Below are positions 48,101 to 60,300 of a stretch of 64,000 bases of DNA, in pieces. The number at the start of each line of letters is the position of its first letter. Within the stretch, counting starts at the first letter, position 1. Both the position numbers and the translations under genes were made by a program. Source of the DNA: Archivesica marissinica (taxonomy: Eukaryota > Mollusca > Bivalvia > Venerida > Vesicomyidae); NCBI GenBank assembly GCA_014843695.1, contig CM026390.1:1708295-1772294 (forward strand). The letters run 5' to 3'. The notes under the pieces are model-generated. The model worked only from the letters and a program-made list of their open reading frames with translations, made no database searches and was not told the origin of the DNA.

Positions 48101-51100
48101 TCTTTATCCCGGTTTCTCCAGTTTACGTATGTGCATGCTTCTGCCCAAGAAATACTAATACAGTCTACATCCGCTATGTCAAATTCGGCTATGTCGAATT
48201 CTCCGGTTATCTCGAAGTCTGATCAAAATCCCGTTTCAGACATTATCGTTTACATATAACTGGCTCTGTTTATATCGAATTTCGTTAAGACAAACTAATA
48301 AATATTGTTTTCGGTCCGACGGATTTCGCCGGACATAACGGATGTAGATTGTATACCGGCATTAGCAAGTATTTCCATTAGTTTCCTACGCTCACTTCCA
48401 GACGTACATCAGTACATTACTTACTAAGTATAAACTTTATTTATTCTACAACGATTGCGAAACAAGCTGTAACAACATATCTCGATCATTCTCGTTGGCG
48501 CGGATGATAGCGTAGTCGCGGTCATTCGTGACGGAAGACACAAGAGTACCAGGAGAAACCCCAGCTGTCAGATCTGGCGACCACCGTACCATCTCACATA
48601 CTTCCCGGTCCGAGGATCGAACCCGCGATGCATTGGTGAGAAGCGAGCCTGCTAACAACTGCGTTAAATGGACAGCCGATACTTACTAAGACTATGTTTG
48701 CGAGATGTCCCGCCAGCAGAGCATACACTCCCCCCGAAGCCCCGACGAGCACCGCATTCATGTCAAATATGGACGTTCCCAGGGATCCTGAAATAAAGTA
48801 TTATTCATTTCAATATGTTTTTACCTGTATGTTGATTACTAATATCTCTGTTTCAATGCTTGGCATGTAATTATGACGGATTATCATATAATATCTCTGT
48901 TTCAATGCTTGGCATGTAATTATGACGGATTATCATATAATATCTCTGTTTCAATGCTTGGCATGTAATTATGACGGATTATCATATAATATCTCTGTTT
49001 CAATGCTTGGCATGTAATTATGACGGATTATCATATAATATCTCTGTTTCAATGCTTGGCATGTAATTATGACGGATTATCATATAATTACTACCGGTTG
49101 CCCATTTGAGCGACGGGCAGTTTACCTAACAACACATGGGCGGGCTCCATCTGTTAACAAGTACTTGGTGTACCAACCTCCGTAAGAAGCTGCCAACCGT
49201 TTCATATAAAACTAAAAGAGACACGGTCTGAGCGGGGCTCGAACCCATGACTATCAGTGATGATAGGTCACAGTGGTATACTAGTCAGCGATTGTAACCA
49301 CTCGAATCACGGAGGCGGAATCATATAATTGTGTTTTTACGTTTATTTATCGTCGCTACCGGTTGCCCATATGAGCGACGCCTCCTGAAGAGATTAGTTT
49401 AGATTTTTGGAGGATAGTGCAATGATACAGAGAGAGGCCCATTCCAGAGTCTCCTCTGATTCTTTTACGTGCACGGTGTAAAGCACCGACACGAGACCTC
49501 GGTTTAACGTCTGTCGGGGCCCTATATGTAACTCGTCCCTAAATGTAACTAAGGTGGCATATATGTAACAAAACGGCCATATATGTAACTATTTCGATGA
49601 TTATCAGACAGGGTACATATGTAACAAAATGGACCTATATGTAACTAATGTCGTATATGTAACTACAAAAAGCACATATGTAACTACGAATATTCATGTC
49701 AGTCATAAATGTTTTTCAAAACTGAACGAGTGTTTAAACAAACATCGCCCTGAATTATTAATAGACGAATACCAGCTTTGATAATATATATCAAATATTC
49801 TTTGTTTTATCTCATTATAATCTATCAACATATTAAATTGGTTCTGCCATATGTACATTATTAACCCACATTGTTCGAGAAAATGTGTTGTATGATAAGC
49901 CCAGTTACACTTATTGTATATAATATCATTATCTACATCAGTTTTAAGTACATGACAAGTTTTAAACAGTAGTGACTGATTATTCAAAGTTAGTAGTTTT
50001 ATCCAATAGTTCACCATTACTAATCTTCTATGTATATACGTTGGGGGTTATGCCTAATTCTCCATAAAGTGAGTCTAAGTTAGTTGAACGCTTCACCCAC
50101 AGAAGTGGGAATGCATTGCCGCAATGTCGGGACTTTCATGATAACCCCATATCTCCGCAGCATAATTTAATATAGGAGACACCAAAGAATCAAACAATTT
50201 AATCGCTTGCTTGATGGGAATATTTAATTGGTTGTATATTGTAAACAAGTTATGGATTGAAAATGACGCACACGTTTTTGTGTACGGTTCCAATTCCCGT
50301 TTTTGTGTACGGTTCCAATTCCCGTTTTTGAACAGGTGTACACCCACGTATTTAAATGATTCAACTAAATCAATGTTTGAATTATAGATGAAAAATTGAT
50401 ATCGAATATGTCGGCCATTTCCAAAACTCATTACCTTGGTTTTATTGACATTAAGGTGTAAACCCCATGTGTGATAGTAATTTTCTATATCATTTAACAT
50501 TGACTGCAATAAAGCTGGATCATGGGCAATGACTATCGCATCATCAGCGAACAACAATAAGAATATTTGTACATCATCAATATGTAAGATACCATCAATA
50601 TATCGTTTAAAAAAATAAAGCATAATAGGCTACTGGCCGGGTTCATCTGTTTGACCCCGATATGTTAGTTTATAATATCTGATCTTGTACATTTATAACG
50701 TACATACGATTTTACACTATTATACATGGATTTTATCGCAATACTAAACTTTGTACTGACGTTTTCATTCAATAATTTCTGCATTAAATATGCTCGATCA
50801 ATTCTATCATACATCTTTTCCCAATCCAGAAATGCAACATACAGTTGTTTCTTACTTGCCAGTGTTCTGGTAATTAGAGCATGTAATATAAATATGCAAT
50901 CTACTGTAGATTTATTCTTTTGGAAACCAAACTGGTTATCTATTAATTGTTCATGCTTATCAGCCCATAATGTGAGACGATTTACTAACAATTTTGAGTA
51001 CATTTTCGAGATAATATTACCCCTGTAGTTTTTTGCCTCATTTATATTGCCGCCCTTATATATCGGCACAATGATACCTTCTCCCCAACTCTCTGGAAAT

Positions 51101-54100
51101 ACACCGTCAGAGAATATTTTATTATACAACTTAACTAGAAATGGAGATATAATCTGACAATACTGCTTAAACACCGCAGCTATAAGATGATCAGTTTAGA
51201 GTTATTTTGCGAAAAAATGGCAGCTTTCAACTCAGTTTCAGTAAAGTCTGCATCTAGTTCGACATCTTGCAACTCATTAATACATGGTTCTGCTCTGTTC
51301 TGTTCCCTATCTGGTATATTGCCATACAGACCATTAAAATGAGTGTACATGTCACTAATTGTAATATTATCAGAGTTCACGCTGTTTTTCTTATATTGTG
51401 TTTTAACTTTCCTCCAGAATGTTTTCGGACTTGTCTTAAACAATACGCTCACCATCCTGTTTTGCGAAACGCAATTTAAATTTACGTTTTATTTTTCTAT
51501 ATCGCCGTTTCGTATCAAAGAATGAAATTCTGTTTTACAGCGATTTATTTCGATTGAAAATATTTCTGGCTACATTAAATTCCCTGCGCGCTTCATAGCA
51601 CTCTCTTTAAGCCAAGGCCGGTTTCGTTTAGAAGATAAATCTATATTTGATTGACGGATTTTTCCAAGTAGTGGTAGTGCATTCTTACAATGATTGGACG
51701 CGGCTTCTTCGCCTTAAACTTGTCACCCACTTTATGTACGTTATCAAAGACCATCGAACCTGAGTCAATTTTGAGTTTGTCTTTTATGAATTCTTTAAAG
51801 AGTAGTTCGCAGTTTTTATGAGGAGTTTCACCCTCGCCGGCTTCCTCCACTGACGCTACTGATGTAGATTTTGAAGCGGCTTCTCCATGGATCACCTCAA
51901 TCTCGGTTTCCGGTATCCCATAGAAGAGTAGGTTTTCTTTCATCGAACGAAATTCCAGGTCAGATATTTTACTGTTTAATATGCCTTTCTCGTTCTCAAG
52001 AGACTGCACATTGTTTTTGTCCGTGTAATCCGTATTGTGTACACTATTGTCCGTGTAATCCGTATTGTGTACACTATTGTCCGTGTAATCCGTATTGTGT
52101 ACACTATTGTCCGTGTAATCCGTATTGTGTACATTATTGTCCGTGTAATCCGTATTGTGTACACTATTGCCAGTGTAATCCGTATTGTGTACACTATGTG
52201 TAATCCGTATTGTGTACACTATTGTCCGACAATGGCGATATATTTGTTCTTTTATCACGTTTATATTGTTTGCTCACAACGTACAACATCACCACAACGT
52301 ACAGTGTCACCACAACGTACAACGCCACCACAACGTACAACGTCACCACAACATACAGCGTCTCCACAACGTACAACGTCACCACAACGTACAGTGTCAC
52401 CACAACGTACAGCGTCACCACAACGTACAACGTCACCACAACGTACATCTTCACCACAACGTACAGTGTCACCACAACGTACAACGTCACCACAACGTAC
52501 AGTGTCACCACAACGTACATCGTCACCACAACGTACAGCGTCACCACAACATACAACGTCACCACAACGTACAACGTCACCACAACGTACATTGTCATCA
52601 CAACGTACATCGTCACCACAACGTACAACGTCATCACAACGTACATCGTCACCACAATGTACAACGTCACCACAACGTACAGCGTCACCACAACGTACCA
52701 CAACATACACATCGCACAGCGCCTCCACAACGTACAGCATCACCACACACATCGACACAACCCATTACAAACAGCGCACACGCATCGTTACCACATATAT
52801 AACCGTCGTCACCACAACATATAGCGTCGCCACAGCGTACAACGTCACCACAACGTACAGCGTCACAACAGCGTAGAGCGTCACGACAACGTACAGCGTC
52901 ACTACAATGTACAGTATCACCACAACGTACAACGTCACAATAACGTACAGCGTCACCACAGCGTACAGCGTCACAACAACGTACAGTGTCACCACAACGT
53001 ACAGCATCACCACACACATCGACACAACCCATTACAAACAGCGTACACGCATCGTTACCACATACTATAAATGTCGTCACAACAGCGTACATCGTCATCA
53101 CAAACATCGACACAACCCATTACAAACAGCGTGCACGCATAGTCACCACATATATAATGTCGACACCACAACGTACAGCGTCACCACAGCGTACACGCAT
53201 CGTCACCACATATATAAACGTCGTCACCACAACGTACAGCATCACCACAGCGTACACGCATCGTCACGCAGAGCGTCACCACAGCGTACATGCATCGTCA
53301 CCACATATATAAACGTCGTCACCACAACGTACAGCATCACCACAACGTACACGCATCGTCACAACATATATAAACGTCGTCATCACAACGTACATCATCA
53401 CCACAGCGTACACGCATCGTCACGTAGAGCGTCACCACAGCGTACACGCGTCGTCACCACATCATAGAGTGTTACCACAGCGTACACGCATCGGCACCGC
53501 ATCGTAAGCGTCACAACAACGTACACGCATCGTCACAACATATATAAAGGTCGTCACCACAACGTACACGCATCGTCACAACATATATAAATGGCGTCAC
53601 CACAACGTACAGCATCACCACACCGTACAAGCATCGTCCCCACATAGTAGAGGTTCACCACAACGTACACGCATCATCACAACATATATAAACGTCGTCA
53701 CCACAACGTACACGCATCATCACAACATATATAAACGTCGTCACCACAACGTACAACATCACCACAGCGTACACGCATCGCCACCACATCGTACAGCGAC
53801 ACAACAACGTATACACATCGTCATCACAGTGTACACACATCGTCATCACAGTGTACACACATCGTCACAACAGTGTACAAACATCGTCATCACAGTGTAC
53901 ACACATCGTCACAACGTTATAAACCATGACGTTGTCACGACATCGAATGTAGCATTGTCGTAAAAATGTTGACGATGGCTAACGTTGCTAAAACGTTGGA
54001 TTCTGGTTACGGATATCACGACCCAATGCAACTAATAAACCACAACGTTTTCAACAGTGGGAACATAACGTTTCCACGACGCTGTAAAAATGACGTTATC

Positions 54101-54362
54101 GCCATCTAATATCTAACGTTGCTACGCTATCGGATTACGTTTTCCGAGGTCGCCACAAGACAAGTATTAAATCACGTCATTTCAATGCTCAATGGGAACA
54201 TGACGCTATCACGACATCGAACATTTAATGTAGTAACAACGTCGTAAAGTTTGACGTTGTCAACAACGTCGAATATATATTACGCTGCTATTACGTAATC
54301 CAGAGATCGCAGGTTCGATCCCCCATCTGACCCTAATAAAATTAACAGTTTTTCAGATGGGA

Positions 54363-54398
<36 letters not shown>

Positions 54399-57300
54399 AA
54401 TATCATCATCATCATCATATTAACTAAATCAATTGAATAAATGAACAAAAAATGACGCTTTCAATTTTATTATTTCCACGATAAGTATATTTCGTGTTGC
54501 GGATGAGACAGTAAACTGAGGTTTTGTGTACACAAAGTTTGCATTGCTCCTCACAGCTAGACAAAATGATGTTGAAGGGCCGTAAAACATCTGGAGAGAT
54601 GACATACACTACTGGTATTTACCTGCAAGTACGCCGGCAAAGTATACAACGGCAATACGACATGAGCCGTGGATCATCTCCAGGGGAATGCCGACGGCTA
54701 TTTGAATGAGCATGTTGAAAAATAGATGTACCCAACTGAAAGAAGAAACATACATTAGTCCGGTAGCCAGATGGGATATTTCGACTGAACCTGGAAATGT
54801 CTGTATATAGTTTTGTTGTTGATTGATATAGGTAGCAAAGGGTGTCCTCTTTCAGAATATGCCGGGTGAACTTCGATCATGCTTAAGCACTTTGAGGAAT
54901 TCAAGATGGCGTCCAAGATGGCGGCCAGTTCGTGTCGTAGGCTAGAAATTCCTTTATATTAAACATATGATTATAATGTTAGTGTCTATACATTTAGTGT
55001 CTATACATATGTAGGGTCAAGCAATCAAGTTAAACCGTTTTCAAGGTCATGTGGAGATAATGTCATAGAAAAAATCCAATATGGCCACCAATAATGGTCA
55101 CCGGGAAGGGCCGTAACTAATGTTGCTAGAACTTGTGGCCCGACCCGTTTGCTTTTCTTTAATTTGTCATGTTTGTATTCACATGTATATATGTAAAAAA
55201 AACTAATCGAGCAATAAAATATGATTAAACTATCAAAAAATAATGGTCACCAGTTTATGATTTGTAGCTCTAACTTGCTTCATATGAAATCTAGGATGAT
55301 AATATTGGTGTTATGCTAGCGATGGTGGAAGCACAACAGCTCACACATAGGACTGGCCAAATGTTTGTGTTGTTCACGTGTGACTAACAACTCTATAAAG
55401 TGGCATTATATGTGAAATGGACATATCCACATCAGTTCTCAGATGTCATTCCTCGCCTAGGAGGCATGCATTCTTTAATAGGCTTTGCATGCTGCATTGG
55501 ATCTCTAATGGAGAACAGTGGCTTATCGGATATTCTGAGTGATGTCTTTGGAGGTGTGGCGAAGTTGTTAAATGGGAAAGAACATTCGAGCATTACGTAT
55601 GCTTGCTGAAGAAATAATCAGGGGAGTTGTTGATAACCTCTTCCTCAAGTCAAAAGGAGAGTTGATGGAGGTTTTGGAAGCTCTAGCCAAAAGGAGCAAA
55701 ACTGCTAAGCTGTGGGTGGATATCTTAATTAAACCAGTTTTCATGATCATGATGTTTGTGAGTGTAGAACAGAAGGGTGATTGGCTGCCTCATCATGAAG
55801 CATTTGAAAGCATGATTCCATTCTTCTTTGCTACACGACATGTGCACTACGCGAGATATTGCATATGTTACCTACAGTCAATGAATGCAATTCCAGAAGA
55901 GGTTCTTGCTTTGTTCATGAAGGGAGAGCACGTCATGAGACACAAGCGCGGATTGTGGAATGGAATATGGAGCGACATAATTGGTATAACGCTTAAGCCT
56001 GCGAGACCCTGAAAGTCTGGGCCTTGAGCCTCCATGCTTGCAGTCGTTTGGAGGCAGACCTGGACGACATGATTGATAATAGCTCTGCAGCTGTTGACAA
56101 ACACAACGATGAAGGGAAGACAAGAATAGCCAATGACAAAAAGGACAGAGCAACATTGGAGAAATGCATACATCCTCCAGTTCCTGAGAAACACCCAGAT
56201 TATATACATAACATCGTGACAGAAGAACATGGAACATCTGAAGTCAATGTTCATGATGCAGTCCGTATAGGGTTGGAGCAAATGAACGAGTTTGGGGAGA
56301 AATTACAAGATGGCTTTCATGATACTATTCACAAGAAAGTGATTACCATGGTAGTCACAAACATGCATGTTAATATTGGTGGCACTAAAGTGCATGACAC
56401 GAATGTCATTTACTCCAGAGTCATTTACTCCACAGTCATTTACTCCACAGTCATTTACTCCCGAGTCATTGGACTTCATGCTAGTGGTCGTGAAGTGAAT
56501 ATCAAGGATGTCATTGTACACGAATTAGCCCCAGTGCCAACTGCGATGTTTGAGTCTATGGGAGAAATGAGAGCAGCTAAATCGAAATATTCATTAAAAA
56601 GACAGCTTCGGGTTGAAATATCCTCAAGGACATGCAGTAACGATGCCAGCTCCGTGGTAGATGGCTCCGCCCTACTCTGGGTAATCCCTTGGCCCACAGA
56701 TTGCACATTTAAGGACTATGCAACGAGCAAGTATGCCATAGCTAAGAGATTGAAAATGGGAGATGTACACTTAGTATTTGATCGGTATTATACAGTACCA
56801 AGTGTCGCAAGAAGTGCCAGGGCTACTGGAGCAAGCCGAGTACACCAGCTGCAATTGAACAGCAAGTTACCGTCACAGAAAATAGTGTTAACAGTGTCTG
56901 AAAATAAGAAGCAGCTAATAGGCCTTGTTGTCAAACTTCTCACTGAGGATGAGTCATTTCATGAACATACACGTTGCCATCAATTGGGTTTGATTGGCGA
57001 GGAAGCCGCCCCAGTCGAGATCAGTAAAGGGGGTGTAGTAATATTAAGAACATATCTAGCGACAACGCACGAAGAAGCAGACAATATCATTATTCAGCAG
57101 ACAATGAGTAAAGTAAAGTAACAGTTGTCTCAGATGACACTGATGTTTTTGTACTTCTTATGCATTACTACCATACTGTACATATGAAAAGTCATGTTAC
57201 AATGGAATCGTCAATCAAGGAAAAAACAGTCATTGACATTGGGGGAACAGTAGAGAAACATGTATGCATAGTCACTGAAATCCTGCCGGCCCACGCACTT

Positions 57301-60300
57301 ACTGAGTGTGACAGTGGTATGTTGCTATGTGATAGGCAAGGGAACTGCCCTAAAGGCACTGCGAGCTGGATCACATTCCCTATCACTTCTTGGTGCGATG
57401 GACGCTCCCATATAATTTGTAATTGTGCAGGCAACAGCATTTATGTCAGCTTGTTATGGAATAAATTCTAGTGAGTCAATGTCTGAAACACGTTGGAAGG
57501 TACGGGCCTCCAAAACAGGACATGCCTCTGTAACACCGCCTAAACTGTGCTGTCTTCCTCCAACCAGTGAGGCTTTTGCAGAGAATGTTAAAAGGGCCCA
57601 TCACCAAGCTATTGTGTGGCGCTCATTGGAAAACAACAATCTACCAAACCTTAATCCGGAATTGAATGGCTGGAAAACGACACAACGATGAAAAGACTCA
57701 TACCAACTGCACTTCCATTTAGCACACATACCAACTGCACTTCCATTTAGCACACATACCAACTGCACTTCCATTTAGCACAATACCAACTTCACTTCTA
57801 TTTAGCACACATACCAACTGCTCTTCCATTTAGCACACATACAAACTGCACTTCCATTTAGCACACATACCAACTGCACTTCCATTTAGCACACATACCA
57901 ACTACACTTCCATTTAGCACACATACCAACTGCACTTCCATTTAGCACACATACAAACTGCACTTCCATTTAGCACACATACAAACTGCACTTCCATTTA
58001 GCACACATACCAACTGCACTTCCATTTAGCACACATACCAACTGCACTTCCATTTATTCTTTCACGTGAGAAGCTATCCAGCACAGGGAAGGTCGGTGAG
58101 TCTACCGGGGGTTCCTGTCCGTGCCTGAACGTCTACCGGGAGTTCCTCTCCGTGCTTGAACGTCTACCGGGGGTTCCTGTCCGTGCCTAAACGTCTACCG
58201 GGGGTTCCTGTCCGTGCCTGAACGTCTACCGGGGGTTCCTGTCCGTGCTTGAACGTCTACCGGGGGTTCCTGTCCGTGCCTAAACGTCTACCGGGGGTTC
58301 CTGTCCGTGCCTGAACGTCTACCGGGGGTTCCTGTCCGTGCCTGAACGTCTACCGGGGGTTCCTGTCCGTGCCTGAACTACTGTTCGAAGAGTGTACATG
58401 TCTCCTGCCAACATGACAGTGCTACATATAATATATACATACAGCACACTAACTGGTAAACAATGGTAAAGCAATGCATGTCACACTCACCCAGCATGTA
58501 TGAACATATAAAGTATAAATCTCCATATTTCGATCCGGCGGTCCGGTCGGTATATAAGCACACTAGACACCGGTAACGGACCGTTGATGGTAATTCTACC
58601 ACTATCCATCGAGTGGTACAGGAAACATCCAACCTAAAATATTCCAAATGTTATAGGTTAATGTTATTGTATACCAAATGTTATAGGTTAATGTGATTGT
58701 ATGTCATATGTTATAGGTTAATGCTATTGAATACCAAATGTTATAGGTTAATGTGATTGTATACCAAATGTTATAGGTTAATGCTATTGTATGTCATATG
58801 TTATAGGATAATGCTATTGTATACCATATGTTATAGGTTAATGCTATTGTATACCATATGTTATAGGATAATGCTATTGTATACCATATGTTATAGGTTA
58901 ATGCTATTGTATGTCATATGTTATAGGTTAATGTTATTGTATACCAAATGTTATAGGTTAATGTGATTGTATGTCATATGTTATAGGATAATGCTATTGT
59001 ATACCATATGTTATAGGTTAATGTTATTGTATACCAAATGTTATAGGTTAATGCTATTGTATACCAAATGTTATAGGTTAATGCTATTGTATACCAAATG
59101 TTATAGGTTAATGCTATTGTATACCATATGTTATAGGTTAATGCTATTGTATACCAAATGTTATAGGTTAATGCTATTGTATACCAAATGTTATAGGTTA
59201 ATGCTATTGTATACCATATGTTATAGGTTAATGCTATTGTATGTCATATGACCTATTCCGAACAGTACTTCCTTGGTTCACCTGCACATCCTGTCAGTAT
59301 GGTCGGCTGTCTCGTCTAATCCACTATATCTAGAGTGGAAACAGAGCAGCAGGGTGGGCCAGCAAAGGGGCATGGTGCATTTTGAGCCGAGATGATGTGC
59401 GGGGGCGGTATTGTGGGGTTAGCCCCTAGTACATATTGGAGAAAATGGCGGACGAGTTCTAAGCTATATATGTATGCCCACCCGAAGGCACATGCTGAGG
59501 ATTATATATATACATGTATATTAAAAAAAATTAAATTTTAGATTTGTTTATGAAAAGCGAAAATGATGGGACAAAAGGGCTAAATGGCAAATGGATGGGA
59601 CTAAGAGCAAATGGGCGGGGTTAAAGTGACAGGGCGGCGCTACCTGCCATTTCACTCGAGAACAAATAATGATCAATTATTTGTTTATTATGGTGTCACC
59701 CCAATTGAAATGGTCAGCCATTACTGACGTAGGAACATAAGTACTCTACCAATTGAAAGGGCCAGCCATTTCTAACGTAGGAACATAAGTACTCTACCAA
59801 TTGAAAGGGCCAGCCATTACTGACGTAGGAACATAAGTACTATACCAATTGAAAGGGCCAGCCATTACTGACGTAGGAACATAAGTACTCTACCAATTGA
59901 AAGGGTCAGCCATTACTGACGTAGGAACATAAGTACTCTACCAATTGAAAGGGCCAGCCATTACTGACGTAGGAACATAAGTACTCTACCAATTGAAAGG
60001 GCCAGCCATTTCTGACGTAGGAACATAAGTACTCTACCAATTGAAAGGGCCAGCCATTACTGACGTAGTAACATAAGTACTCTACCAATTGAAAGGGCCA
60101 GCCATTACTGACGTAGTAACATAAGTACTCTACCAATTGAAAGGGTCAGCCATTTCTAACGTAGGAACATAAGTACTCTACCAATTGAAAGGGCCAGCCA
60201 TTACTGACGTAGGAACATAAGTACTCTACCAATTGAAAGGGTCAGCCATTTCTGACGTAGGAACATAAGTACTCTACCAATTGAAAGGGCCAGCCATTAC

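Noticed and set aside
52037..53467. Overlapping frames in five or six frames of the 18-bp array
   Set aside because: 18 is divisible by three; histidine/valine/threonine repeats without any domain.
58378..58647. 89-codon minus-strand open frame over rhomboid exon 2
   Set aside because: It is a different reading frame from the rhomboid; the spliced frame gives the conserved [13 protein letters not shown].
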